From assembly GCA_964019695.1 (NCBI GenBank), contig OZ026525.1, positions 67,377,753 to 67,441,752 on the forward strand: 64,000 nt of DNA, given 5' to 3'. Below, one piece after another: positions 8,571-21,418 of this stretch (the first letter of the stretch is position 1; every line of letters starts with the position of its first letter). The position numbers and the translations under genes were made by a program. The notes beneath the pieces were generated by a model, which ran no database searches, was not told where the DNA came from, and was given only the letters and a program-made list of their open reading frames with translations. The DNA comes from Loripinus fragilis. Taxonomy: Eukaryota; Mollusca; Bivalvia; Lucinida; Lucinidae.

Positions 8571-11500
8571 AGGTCTGCGCCAATCCAATTTTCGTCAAAA
8601 ATTCAATTTTCCAAAAATTGCCTAAAATTGTGGAGAAACACTTCTTTTGATGAAAGGAATAAATAATTTAGCCAAAAAATATTTTTTTAGCACAATTTAA
8701 GATAGTCCCTAATTTTCACTATTTTTGTAAGGTCCGCGCCAATCCAATTTTCGTCAAAAAATCAATTTTCCAAAAATTGCCTAAAATTATGGAGAAACAC
8801 TTCTTTTGATGAAAGGAATAAATTATTTAGCCAAAAAGTATTTTCTTAGCACAATTTAAGATAGTACCTAATTTTCACAATTTTTGTAAGGTCCGCGCCT
8901 GTCGAATTTCCATCAAAAATTCAATTTTCTAAAAATTGCCTAAAATTGTGGAGAAACACTTCTTTTGATGAAAGGTATAAATAATATAGCAAAAAAATAT
9001 TTTCTTAGAACAATTTAAGATAGTACCTAATTTTCACTATTTATGTAAGGTCCGCGCCTGTCGAATTTCCATCAAAAATTCAATTTTCCAAAAATTGCCT
9101 AAAATTGTGGAGAAACAGTTCTTTTGATGAAAGGAATAAATAATTTAGCCAAAAAATATTTTTTAGCACAGTTAAGATAGAACCTAATTTTCACTATTTT
9201 TGTAAGGTCCGCGTCTGTCGAATTTCCGTCAAAAATTCAATTTTCCAAAAATTGCCTAAAATTGTGGAGAAACACTTCTTTTGATGAAAGGAATAAATAA
9301 TTTAGCCAAAAAATTTTTTTTCTTAGCACAATTTAAGAAAGTACCTAATTTTCACTATTTTTGTAAGGTCCGCGCCAATCCAATTCGTCAAAAAATCAAT
9401 TTTCCAAAAAAGCCTAATATTGTGGAGAAACAGTTCTTTTGATGAAAGGAATAAATAATTTAGCCAAAAAATATTTTTTCTTAGCACAATTTTAGAAAGT
9501 ACCTAATTTTCACCATTTTTGTAAGGCTCGCCCCTGTCGAATATCCGTCAAAAATTCAATTTTCCAAAAATTGCCTAAAATTGTGGAGAAACACTTCTTT
9601 TGATGAAAGGAATAAATAATTTAGCGAAAAAATATTTTCTTAGCACAATTTAAGATAGAACCTAATTTTACTATTTTTGTAAGGTCCGCGTCTGTCCAAT
9701 TTCCGTCAAAAATTCAATTTTCCAAAAATTGCCTAAAATTGTGGAGAAACACTTCTTTTGATGAAAGGAATAAATAATTTAGCCAAAAATTTTTTTTTCT
9801 TAGCACAATTTAAGAAAGTACCTAATTTTCACTATTTTTGTAAGGTCCGCGCCAATCCAATTTTCGTCAAAAAATCAATTTTCCAAAAATTGCCTAAAAT
9901 TATGGAGAAACACTTCTTTTGATGAAAGGAATAAATTATTTAGCAAAATAATATTTTTTTAGCACATTTTAAGATAGTACCTAATTTTCACTATTTTTGT
10001 AAGGTACGCGCCTGTCGAATTTCCGTCAAAAATTCAATTTTCAAAAAAATTGCCTAAAATTGTGGAGAAACACTTCTTTTGATGAAAGGAATAAATAATT
10101 TAGCCAAAAAATATTTTTAGCACAGTTAAGATAGTACCTAATTTTCACTATTTTTGTAAGGTACGCGCCTGTCGAATTTCCGTCAAAAATTCAATTTTCA
10201 AAAAAATTGCCTAAAATTGTGGAGAAACACTTCTTTTGATGAACGGAATAAATAATTTAGCCAAAAAATATTTTTAGCACAGTTAAGATAGTACCTAATT
10301 TTCACTATTTTTGTAAGGGGCGCGCCTGTCGAATTTCTGTCAAAAAATCAATTTTCCAAAAATTGCCTAAAATTGTGGAGAAACAGTTCTTTTGATGAAA
10401 GGAATAAATAATTTAGCCAAAAAATATTTTTTAGCACAGTTAAGATAGAACCTAATTTTCACTATTTTTGGAAGGTCCGCGTCTGTCGAATTTCAGTCAA
10501 AAATTCAATTTTACAAAAATTGCCTAAAATTGTGGAGAAACACTTCTTTTGATGAAAGGTATAAATAATTTAGCAAAAAAATATTTTCTTAGAACAATTT
10601 AAGATAGAACCTAATTTTCACTATTTATGTAAGGTCCGCGCCTGTCAAATTTCCGTCAAAAATTCACTTTTCCAAAAATTGCCTTAAATTGTGGAGAAAC
10701 ACTTCTTTTGATGAAAGGAATAAATAATTTAGCCAAAAAAATTTTTTTCTTAGCACAATTTAAGAAAGTACCTAATTTTCACTATTTTTGTAAGGTCCGC
10801 GCTAATCCAATTTTCGTCAAAAAATCAATTTTCCAAAAAAGCCTAATATTGTGGAGAAACAGTTCTTTTGATGAAAGGAATAAATAATTTAACCAAAAAA
10901 TATTTTTTTAGCACAATTTAAGATAGTACCTAATTTTCACTATTTTTGTAAGGTACGCGCCTGTCGAATTTCCGTCAAAAATTCAATTTTCAAAAAAATT
11001 GCCTAAAATTGTGGAGAAACACTTCTTTTGATGAAAGGAATAAATAATTTAGCCAATAAATATTTTTAGCGCAGTTAAGATAGTACCCAAATTTTCACTA
11101 TTTTTGTAAGGTCCGCGCCTGTCGAATTTCCGTCAAAAATTCAATTTTCTAAAAATTGCCTAAAATTGTGGAGAAACAGTTCTTTTGATGAAAGGAATAA
11201 ATAATTTAGCCAAAAAATATTTTTTTAGCACAATTTAAGATAGTACCTAATTTTCACTATTTTTGTAAGGTCCGCGCCTGTCGAATTTCCGTCAAAAATT
11301 CAATTTTCCAAAAATTGCCTAAAATTGTGGAGATACAGTTCTTTTGATGAAAGGAATAAATAATTTAGCTAAAAAATATTTTTTAGCACAATTTAAGATA
11401 GTACCTAATTTTCACTATTTTTGTAAGGTCCGGGCCTGTCGAATTTCCATCAAAAATTCAATTTTCCGAAATTTGCCTAAAATTGTGGAGAAACACTTCT

Positions 11501-11584
11501 TTTGATGAAAGGAATAAATAATTTACCAAAAAAATATTTTTTTAGCACAATTTAAGATAGTACCTAATTTTCACTATTTTTGTA
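8571..11584. repeat. A block 3: 19 monomers (3,014 bp)
   Basis: Tag to tag. It holds the AscI-type box at 10319-10326 and the GTCAAATTTCC monomer near 10645. The 2-bp deletion near 9383 is absent from its counterpart 23485-26500, which is 3,016 bp long; this accounts for the length difference. Confidence 0.88.
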
Positions 11585-14500
11585 AGGTCTGCGCCAATCC
11601 AATTTTCGTCAAAAATTCAATTTTCCAAAAATTGCCTAAAATTGTGGAGAAACACTTCTTTTGATGAAAGGAATAAATAATTTAGCCAAAAAATATTTTT
11701 TTAGCACAATTTAAGATAGTCCCTAATTTTCACTATTTTTGTAAGGTCCGCGCCAATCCAATTTTCGTCAAAAAATCAATTTTCCAAAAATTGCCTAAAA
11801 TTATGGAGAAACACTTCTTTTGATGAAAGGAATAAATTATTTAGCCAAAAAGTATTTTCTTAGCACAATTTAAGATAGTACCTAATTTTCACAATTTTTG
11901 TAAGGTCCGCGCCTGTCGAATTTCCATCAAAAATTCAATTTTCTAAAAATTGCCTAAAATTGTGGAGAAACACTTCTTTTGATGAAAGGTATAAATAATA
12001 TAGCAAAAAAATATTTTCTTAGAACAATTTAAGATAGTACCTAATTTTCACTATTTATGTAAGGTCCGTGCCTGTCGAATTTCCATCAAAAATTCAATTT
12101 TCCAAAAATTGCCTAAAATTGTGGAGAAACAGTTCTTTTGATGAAAGGAATAAATAATTTAGCCAAAAAATATTTTTTTGCACAGTTAAGATAGAACCTA
12201 ATTTTCACTATTTTTGTAAGGTCCGCGTCTGTCGAATTTCCGTCAAAAATTCAATTTTCCAAAAATTGCCTAAAATTGTGGAGAAACACTTCTTTTGATG
12301 AAAGGAATAAATAATTTAGCCAAAAAATTTTTTTTCTTAGCACAATTTAAGAAAGTACCTAATTTTCACTATTTTTGTAAGGTCCGCGCCAATCCAATTT
12401 TCGTCAAAAAATCAATTTTCCAAAAAAGCCTAATATTGTGGAGAAACAGTTCTTTTGATGAAAGGAATAAATAATTTAGCCAAAAAATATTTTTTCTTAG
12501 CACAATTTAAGAAAGTACCTAATTTTCACCATTTTTGTAAGGCTCGCCCCTGTCGAATATCCGTCAAAAATTCAATTTTCCAAAAATTGCCTAAAATTGT
12601 GGAGAAACACTTCTTTTGATGAAAGGAATAAATAATTTAGCGAAAAAATATTTTCTTAGCACAATTTAAGATAGAACCTAATTTTACTATTTTTGTAAGG
12701 TCCGCGTCTGTCCAATTTCCGTCAAAAATTCAATTTTCCAAAAATTGCCTAAAATTGTGGAGAAACACTTCTTTTGATGAAAGGAATAAATAATTTAGCC
12801 AAAAATTTTTTTTTCTTAGCACAATTTAAGAAAGTACCTAATTTTCACTATTTTTGTAAGGTCCGCGCCAATCCAATTTTCGTCAAAAAATCAATTTTCC
12901 AAAAATTGCCTAAAATTATGGAGAAACACTTCTTTTGATGAAAGGAATAAATTATTTAGCAAAATAATATTTTTTTAGCACAATTTAAGATAGTACCTAA
13001 TTTTCACTATTTTTGTAAGGTACGCGCCTGTCGAATTTCCGTCAAAAATTCAATTTTCAAAAAAATTGCCTAAAATTGTGGAGAAACACTTCTTTTGATG
13101 AAAGGAATAAATAATTTAGCCAAAAAATATTTTTAGCACAGTTAAGATAGTACCTAATTTTCACTATTTTTGTAAGGTACGCGCCTGTCGAATTTCCGTC
13201 AAAAATTCAATTTTCAAAAAAATTGCCTAAAATTGTGGAGAAACACTTCTTTTGATGAACGGAATAAATAATTTAGCCAAAAAATATTTTTAGCACAGTT
13301 AAGATAGTACCTAATTTTCACTATTTTTGTAAGGGGCGCGCCTGTCGAATTTCTATCAAAAAATCAATTTTCCAAAAATTGCCTAAAATTGTGGAGAAAC
13401 AGTTCTTTTGATGAAAGGAATAAATAATTTAGCCAAAAAATATTTTTTTGCACAGTTAAGATAGAACCTAATTTTCACTATTTTTGGAAGGTCCGCGTCT
13501 GTCGAATTTCAGTCAAAAATTCAATTTTCCAAAAATTGCCTAAAATTGTGGAGAAACACTTCTTTTGATGAAAGGTATAAATAATTTAGCAAAAAAATAT
13601 TTTCTTAGAACAATTTAAGATAGTACCTAATTTTCACTATTTATGTAAGGTCCGCGCCTGTCGAATTTCCGTCAAAAATTCACTTTTCCAAAAATTGCCT
13701 TAAATTGTGGAGAAACACTTCTTTTGATGAAAGGAATAAATAATTTAGCCAAAAAAATTTTTTTCTTAGCACAATTTAAGAAAGTACCTAATTTTCACTA
13801 TTTTTGTAAGGTCCGCGCTAATCCAATTTTCGTCAAAAAATCAATTTTCCAAAAAAGCCTAATATTGTGGAGAAACAGTTCTTTTGATGAAAGGAATAAA
13901 TAATTTAACCAAAAAATATTTCTTTAGCACAATTTAAGATAGTACCTAATTTTCACTATTTTTGTAAGGTACGCGCCTGTCGAATTTCCGTCAAAAATTC
14001 AATTTTCAAAAAAATTGCCTAAAATTGTGGAGAAACACTTCTTTTGATGAAAGGAATAAATAATTTAGCCAATAAATATTTTTAGCGCAGTTAAGATAGT
14101 ACCCAAATTTTCACTATTTTTGTAAGGTCCGCGCCTGTTGAATTTCCGTCAAAAAATCAATTTTCCAAAAATTGCCTAAAATTGTGGAGAAACAGTTCTT
14201 TTGATGAAAGGAATAAATAATTTAGCCAAAAAATATTTTCTTATCACAGTTAAGATAGAACCTTATTTTCACTATTTTTGTAAGGCTCGCGTCTGTCGAA
14301 TTTCCGTCAAAAATTCAATTTTCCAAAAATTGCCTAAAATTGTGGAGAAATACTTCTTTTGATGAAAGGTATAAATAATTTAGCAAAAAAATATTTTCTT
14401 AGAACAATTTAAGATAGTACCTAATTTTCACTATTTATGTAAGGTCCGCGCCTGTCGAATATCCGTCAAAAATTCAATTTTCCAAAAATTGCCTAAAATT

Positions 14501-15231
14501 GTGGATACAGTTCTTTTGATGAAAGGAATAAATAATTTAGCTAAAAAATATTTTTTAGCACAATTTAAGATAGTACCTAATTTTCACTATTTTTGTAAGG
14601 TATGCGCCTGTCGAATTTCCAATAAAAATTCAATTTTCCAAAAATCGCCTAAAATTGTGGAGAAACACTTCTTTTGATGAAAGGAGTAAATAATTTAGCC
14701 AAAAAATATTTTATTAGCACAATTTAAGATAGTAAAAAATTTCACTATTTTTGTAAGGTCCGCGCCTGTCGAATTTCCGTCAAAAATTCAATTTTTTAAA
14801 AATTGCCTAAAATTGTGGAGAAACAGTTCTTTTGATGAAAGGAATAAATAATTTAGCCAAAAAATATTTTTTTAGCACAATTTAAGATAGTACCTAATTT
14901 TCACTATTTTTGTAAGGTCCGCGCCTGTCGAATTTCCGTCAAAAATTCAATTTTCCAAAAATTGCCTAAAATTGTGGAGATACAGTTCTTTTGATGAAAG
15001 GAATAAATAATTTAGCTAAAAAATATTTTTTAGCACAATTTAAGATAGTACCTAATTTTCACTATTTTTGTAAGGTCCGGGCCTGTCGAATTTCCATCAA
15101 AAATTCAATTTTCCGAAATTTGCCTAAAATTGTGGAGAAACACTTCTTTTGATGAAAGGAATAAATAATTTAGAGAAATAATATTTTCTTAGCACAATTT
15201 AAGATAGTCCCTAATTTTCACTATTTTTGTA
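11585..15231. repeat. A block 4: 23 monomers (3,647 bp)
   Basis: Tag to tag. It is opened by the TTTACCAAAAAAATA variant just upstream. It contains the AscI-type box at 13335, the TTATCACAGTTAAGATAGAACC monomer near 14240, the GTGGATACAG monomer (14442) and the GGTATGCGCC/CCAATAAAA monomer (14598). The open reading frame at 14489-14677 lies here and is not considered a gene. The counterpart in B is one monomer shorter. Confidence 0.88.
14598..14756. repeat. GGTATGCGCC / CCAATAAAA tag monomer
   Basis: This is the only subtype whose box lacks the fourth CpG through CCAATAAAAATTC, and it carries GGTATGCGCC. It occurs at 949, 14598, 29357, 34751 and 49193, once per super-repeat. The next monomer lacks the usual ACCTAATTTTC and reads AGTAAAAAATTTC. 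At 34751 and 49193 it is preceded by an extra A, which ties C and D together and separates them from A and B. Confidence 0.85.
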
Positions 15232-17135
15232 AGGTCTGCGCCAATCCAATTTTCGTCAAAAATTCAATTTTCCAAAAATTGCCTAAAATTGTGGAGAAAC
15301 ACTTCTTTTGATGAAAGGAATAAATAATTTAGCCAAAAAATATTTTTTTAGCACAATTTAAGATAGTCCCTAATTTTCACTATTTTTGTAAGGTCCGCGC
15401 CAATCCAATTTTCGTCAAAAAATCAATTTTCCAAAAATTGCCTAAAATTATGGAGAAACACTTCTTTTGATGAAAGGAATAAATTATTTAGCCAAAAAGT
15501 ATTTTCTTAGCACAATTTAAGATAGTACCTAATTTTCACAATTTTTGTAAGGTCCGCGCCTGTCGAATTTCCATCAAAAATTCAATTTTCTAAAAATTGC
15601 CTAAAATTGTGGAGAAACACTTCTTTTGATGAAAGGTATAAATAATATAGCAAAAAAATATTTTCTTAGAACAATTTAAGATAGTACCTAATTTTCACTA
15701 TTTATGTAAGGTCCGCGCCTGTCGAATTTCCATCAAAAATTCAATTTTCCAAAAATTGCCTAAAATTGTGGAGAAACAGTTCTTTTGATGAAAGGAATAA
15801 ATAATTTAGCCAAAAAATATTTTTTAGCACAGTTAAGATAGAACCTAATTTGCACTATTTTTGTAAGGTCCGCGTCTGTCGAATTTCCGTCAAAAATTCA
15901 ATTTTCCAAAAATTGCCTAAAATTGTGGAGAAACACTTCTTTTGATGAAAGGAATAAATAATTTAGCCAAAAAATTTTTTTTCTTAGCACAATTTAAGAA
16001 AGTACCTAATTTTCACTATTTTTGTAAGGTCCGCGCCAATCCAATTTTCGTCAAAAAATCAATTTTCCAAAAAAGCCTAATATTGTGGAGAAACAGTTCT
16101 TTTGATGAAAGGAATAAATAATTTAGCCAAAAAATATTTTTTCTTAGCACAATTTAAGAAAGTACCTAATTTTCACCATTTTTGTAAGGCTCGCCCCTGT
16201 CGAATATCCGTCAAAAATTCAATTTTCCAAAAATTGCCTAAAATTGTGGAGAAACACTTCTTTTGATGAAAGGAATAAATAATTTAGCGAAAAAATATTT
16301 TCTTAGCACAATTTAAGATAGAACCTAATTTTACTATTTTTGTAAGGTCCGCGTCTGTCCAATTTCCGTCAAAAATTCAATTTTCCAAAAATTGCCTAAA
16401 ATTGTGGAGAAACACTTCTTTTGATGAAAGGAATAAATAATTTAGCCAAAAATTTTTTTTTCTTAGCACAATTTAAGAAAGTACCTAATTTTCACTATTT
16501 TTGTAAGGTCCGCGCCAATCCAATTTTCGTCAAAAAATCAATTTTCCAAAAATTGCCTAAAATTATGGAGAAACACTTCTTTTGATGAAAGGAATAAATT
16601 ATTTAGCAAAATAATATTTTTTTAGCACAATTTAAGATAGTACCTAATTTTCACTATTTTTGTAAGGTACGCGCCTGTCGAATTTCCATCAAAAATTCAA
16701 TTTTCAAAAAAATTGCCTAAAATTGTGGAGAAACACTTCTTTTGATGAAAGGAATAAATAATTTAGCCAAAAAATATTTTTAGCACAGTTAAGATAGTAC
16801 CTAATTTTCACTATTTTTGTAAGGTACGCGCCTGTCGAATTTCCGTCAAAAATTCAATTTTCAAAAAAATTGCCTAAAATTGTGGAGAAACACTTCTTTT
16901 GATGAACGGAATAAATAATTTAGCCAAAAAATATTTTTAGCACAGTTAAGATAGTACCTAATTTTCACTATTTTTGTAAGGGGCGCGCCTGTCGAATTTC
17001 TGTCAAAAAATCAATTTTCCAAAAATTGCCTAAAATTGTGGAGAAACAGTTCTTTTGATGAAAGGAATAAATAATTTAGCCAAAAAATATTTTTTTGCAC
17101 AGTTAAGATAGAACCTAATTTTCACTATTTTTGGA

Positions 17136-18675
17136 AGGTCCGCGTCTGTCGAATTTCAGTCAAAAATTCAATTTTCCAAAAATTGCCTAAAATTGTGGAG
17201 AAACACTTCTTTTGATGAAAGGTATAAATAATTTAGCAAAAAAATATTTTCTTAGAACAATTTAAGATAGTACCTAATTTTCACTATTTATGTAAGGTCC
17301 GCGCCTGTCGAATTTCCGTCAAAAATTCACTTTTCCAAAAATTGCCTTAAATTGTGGAGAAACACTTCTTTTGATGAAAGGAATAAATAATTTAGCCAAA
17401 AAAATTTTTTTCTTAGCACAATTTAAGAAAGTACCTAATTTTCACTATTTTTGTAAGGTCCGCGCTAATCCAATTTTCGTCAAAAAAACAATTTTCCAAA
17501 AAAGCCTAATATTGTGGAGAAACAGTTCTTTTGATGAAAGGAATAAATAATTTAACCAAAAAATATTTTTTTAGCACAATTTAAGATAGTACCTAATTTT
17601 CACTATTTTTGTAAGGTACGCGCCTGTCGAATTTCCGTCAAAAATTCAATTTTCAAAAAAATTGCCTAAAATTGTGGAGAAACACTTCTTTTGATGAAAG
17701 GAATAAATAATTTAGCCAATAAATATTTTTAGCGCAGTTAAGATAGTACCCAAATTTTCACTATTTTTGTAAGGTCCGCGCCTGTTGAATTTCCGTCAAA
17801 AAATCAATTTTCCAAAAATTGCCTAAAATTGTGGAGAAACAGTTCTTTTGATGAAAGGAATAAATAATTTAGCCAAAAAATATTTTTTTGCACAGTTAAG
17901 ATAGAACCTAATTTTCACTATTTTTGGAAGGTCCGCGTCTGTCGAATTTCAGTCAAAAATTCAATTTTCCAAAAATTGCCTAAAATTGTGGAGAAACACT
18001 TCTTTTGATGAAAGGTATAAATAATTTAGCAAAAAAATATTTTCTTAGAACAATTTAAGATAGTACCTAATTTTCACTATTTATGTAAGGTCCGCGCCTG
18101 TCGAATTTCCGTCAAAAATTCACTTTTCCAAAAATTGCCTTAAATTGTGGAGAAACACTTCTTTTGATGAAAGGAATAAATAATTTAGCCAAAAAAATTT
18201 TTTTCTTAGCACAATTTAAGAAAGTACCTAATTTTCACTATTTTTGTAAGGTCCGCGCTAATCCAATTTTCGTCAAAAAAACAATTTTCCAAAAAAGCCT
18301 AATATTGTGGAGAAACAGTTCTTTTGATGAAAGGAATAAATAATTTAACCAAAAAATATTTTTTTAGCACAATTTAAGATAGTACCTAATTTTCACTATT
18401 TTTGTAAGGTACGCGCCTGTCGAATTTCCGTCAAAAATTCAATTTTCAAAAAAATTGCCTAAAATTGTGGAGAAACACTTCTTTTGATGAAAGGAATAAA
18501 TAATTTAGCCAATAAATATTTTTAGCGCAGTTAAGATAGTACCCAAATTTTCACTATTTTTGTAAGGTCCGCGCCTGTTGAATTTCCGTCAAAAAATCAA
18601 TTTTCCAAAAATTGCCTAAAATTGTGGAGAAACAGTTCTTTTGATGAAAGGAATAAATAATTTAGCCAAAAAATA
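17136..18675. repeat. 793-bp pentamer, tandemly duplicated (copy A)
   Basis: The TTGGAAGG mark occurs at 17136 and 17929, 793 bp apart, and the five monomers between the marks recur in the same order. These include TTCACTTTTCC, GCTAATCC with AAAAAAACAATTTTCC, and TAGCGCAGTTAAGATAGTACCC. In blocks 1, 3 and 4 the TTGGAAGG monomer occurs once only, so the doubling is local. The same doubling is seen near 31.7, 41.3 and 47.3 kb. Confidence 0.85.
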
Positions 18676-18722
18676 TTTTTTAGCACAATTTAAGATAGTA
18701 CCTAATTTTCACTATTTTTGTA
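18565..18722. repeat. Chimeric monomer at the A/B junction
   Basis: The 5' half (CCTGTTGAATTTCC and AAAAAATCAATTTTCC) is the pentamer's last monomer. The 3' half (TTTTTTAGCACAATTTAAG, followed by GGTCCGGGCC) is the monomer that precedes the CCGGGCC unit, as at 3,740-3,810. The switch lies between about 18,600 and 18,680. This is the expected product of unequal exchange in register between two monomers. Confidence 0.75.
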
Positions 18723-18881
18723 AGGTCCGGGCCTGTCGAATTTCCATCAAAAATTCAATTTTCCGAAATTTGCCTAAAATTGTGGAGAAACACTTCTTTT
18801 GATGAAAGGAATAAATAATTTAGAGAAATAATATTTTCTTAGCACAATTTAAGATAGTCCCTAATTTTCACTATTTTTGTA

Positions 18882-21418
18882 AGGTCTGCGCCAATCCAAT
18901 TTTCGTCAAAAATTCAATTTTCCAAAAATTGCCTAAAATTGTGGAGAAACACTTCTTTTGATGAAAGGAATAAATAATTTAGCCAAAAAATATTTTTTTA
19001 GCACAATTTAAGATAGTCCCTAATTTTCACTATTTTTGTAAGGTCCGCGCCAATCCAATTTTCGTCAAAAAATCAATTTTCCAAAAATTGCCTAAAATTA
19101 TGGAGAAACACTTCTTTTGATGAAAGGAATAAATTATTTAGCCAAAAAGTATTTTCTTAGCACAATTTAAGATAGTACCTAATTTTCACAATTTTTGTAA
19201 GGTCCGCGCCTGTCGAATTTCCATCAAAAATTTAATTTTCTAAAAATTGCCTAAAATTGTGGAGAAACACTTCTTTTGATGAAAGGTATAAATAATATAG
19301 CAAAAAAATATTTTCTTAGAACAATTTAAGATAGTACCTAATTTTCACTATTTATGTAAGGTCCGCGCCTGTCGAATTTCCATCAAAAATTCAATTTTCC
19401 AAAAATTGCCTAAAATTGTGGAGAAACAGTTCTTTTGATGAAAGGAATAAATAATTTAGCCAAAAAATATTTTTTAGCACAGTTAAGATAGAACCTAATT
19501 TTCACTATTTTTGTAAGGTCCGCGTCTGTCGAATTTCCGTCAAAAATTCAATTTTCCAAAAATTGCCTAAAATTGTGGAGAAACACTTCTTTTGATGAAA
19601 GGAATAAATAATTTAGCCAAAAAATTTTTTTTCTTAGCACAATTTAAGAAAGTACCTAATTTTCACTATTTTTGTAAGGTCCGCGCCAATCCAATTTTCG
19701 TCAAAAAATCAATTTTCCAAAAAAGCCTAATATTGTGGAGAAACAGTTCTTTTGATGAAAGGAATAAATAATTTAGCCAAAAAATATTTTTTCTTAGCAC
19801 AATTTTAGAAAGTACCTAATTTTCACCATTTTTGTAAGGCTCGCCCCTGTCGAATATCCGTCAAAAATTCAATTTTCCAAAAATTGCCTAAAATTGTGGA
19901 GAAACACTTCTTTTGATGAAAGGAATAAATAATTTAGCCAAAAAATATTTTTAGCACAGTTAAGATAGTACCTAATTTTCACTATTTTTGTAAGGTACGC
20001 GCCTGTCGAATTTCCGTCAAAAATTCAATTTTCAAAAAAATTGCCTAAAATTGTGGAGAAACACTTCTTTTGATGAACGGAATAAATAATTTAGCCAAAA
20101 AATATTTTTAGCACAGTTAAGATAGTACCTAATTTTCACTATTTTTGTAAGGGGCGCGCCTGTCGAATTTCTGTCAAAAAATCAATTTTCCAAAAATTGC
20201 CTAAAATTGTGGAGAAACAGTTCTTTTGATGAAAGGAATAAATAATTTAGCCAAAAAATATTTTTTTGCACAGTTAAGATAGAACCTAATTTTCACTATT
20301 TTTGGAAGGTCCGCGTCTGTCGAATTTCAGTCAAAAATTCAATTTTCCAAAAATTGCCTAAAATTGTGGAGAAACACTTCTTTTGATGAAAGGTATAAAT
20401 AATTTAGCAAAAAAATATTTTCTTAGAACAATTTAAGATAGTACCTAATTTTCACTATTTATGTAAGGTCCGCGCCTGTCGAATTTCCGTCAAAAATTCA
20501 CTCTTCCAAAAATTGCCTTAAATTGTGGAGAAACACTTCTTTTGATGAAAGGAATAAATAATTTAGCCAAAAAAATTTTTTTCTTAGCACAATTTAAGAA
20601 AGTACCTAATTTTCACTATTTTTGTAAGGTCCGCGCTAATCCAATTTTCGTCAAAAAATCAATTTTCCAAAAAAGCCTAATATTGTGGAGAAACAGTTCT
20701 TTTGATGAAAGGAATAAATAATTTAACCAAAAAATATTTTTTTAGCACAATTTAAGATAGTACCTAATTTTCACTATTTTTGTAAGGTACGCGCCTGTCG
20801 AATTTCCGTCAAAAATTCAATTTTCAAAAAAATTGCCTAAAATTGTGGAGAAACACTTCTTTTGATGAAAGGAATAAATAATTTAGCCAATAAATATTTT
20901 TAGCGCAGTTAAGATAGTACCCAAATTTTCACTATTTTTGTAAGGTCCGCGCCTGTCGAATTTCCGTCAAAAATTCAATTTTCTAAAAATTGCCTAAAAT
21001 TGTGGAGAAACAGTTCTTTTGATGAAAGGAATAAATAATTTAGCCAAAAAATATTTTTTTAGCACAATTTAAGATAGTACCTAATTTTCACTATTTTTGT
21101 AAGGTCCGCGCCTGTCGAATTTCCGTCAAAAATTCAATTTTCCAAAAATTGCCTAAAATTGTGGAGATACAGTTCTTTTGATGAAAGGAATAAATAATTT
21201 AGCTAAAAAATATTTTTTAGCACAATTTAAGATAGTACCTAATTTTCACTATTTTTGTAAGGTCCGGGCCTGTCGAATTTCCATCAAAAATTCAATTTTC
21301 CGAAATTTGCCTAAAATTGTGGAGAAACACTTCTTTTGATGAAAGGAATAAATAATTTAGAGAAATAATATTTTCTTAGCACAATTTAAGATAGTCCCTA
21401 ATTTTCACTATTTTTGTA
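18882..21418. repeat. B block 1: 16 monomers (2,537 bp)
   Basis: Counterpart of 3968-6504 with identical length. It shares the private CAAAAATTTAATTTTC and TTCACTCTTCC variants and has an AscI-type box at 20153. Confidence 0.88.

Larger units (their letters stand above)
3760..18675. repeat. Super-repeat copy A (about 14.91 kb, 94 monomers)
   Basis: This segment aligns with the next 14.9 kb at a constant offset of 14,914-14,916 bp. I checked the register at many places. Shared private variants include CAAAAATTTAATTTTC (4311 and 19225), TTCACTCTTCC (near 5585 and 20499), the AscI-type box (5239/20153, 10319/25235, 13335/28251), TTTACCAAAAAAATA (near 11523 and 26439) and GGTCCGTGCC (12062 and 26978). 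Its internal order is blocks of 16, 13, 19, 23 and 23 monomers between GGTCTGCGCC tags. Copy-specific changes include GGTGTAAATA near 4371, AATTATCAC near 5053 and a 2-bp deletion in CCAATTCGTC near 9383. Confidence 0.9.
15232..18881. repeat. A block 5: 23 monomers (3,650 bp) ending at the A/B junction
   Basis: Tag to tag. It holds the AscI-type box at 16982, the private AATTTGCACTATT variant near 15849 (shared with 30608) and two successive TTGGAAGG pentamers (17136 and 17929). It ends through the chimeric monomer 18565-18722, the joint between copies A and B. Confidence 0.87.

Noticed and set aside
14489..14677. Open reading frame of 62 codons on the + strand
   Set aside because: It starts with TTG, lies wholly within satellite monomers and crosses from the GTGGATACAG monomer into the next. 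It exists because a 156-bp monomer and a TCGCC variant remove the usual stops. There is no initiation context, domain or matching frame in neighbouring copies.
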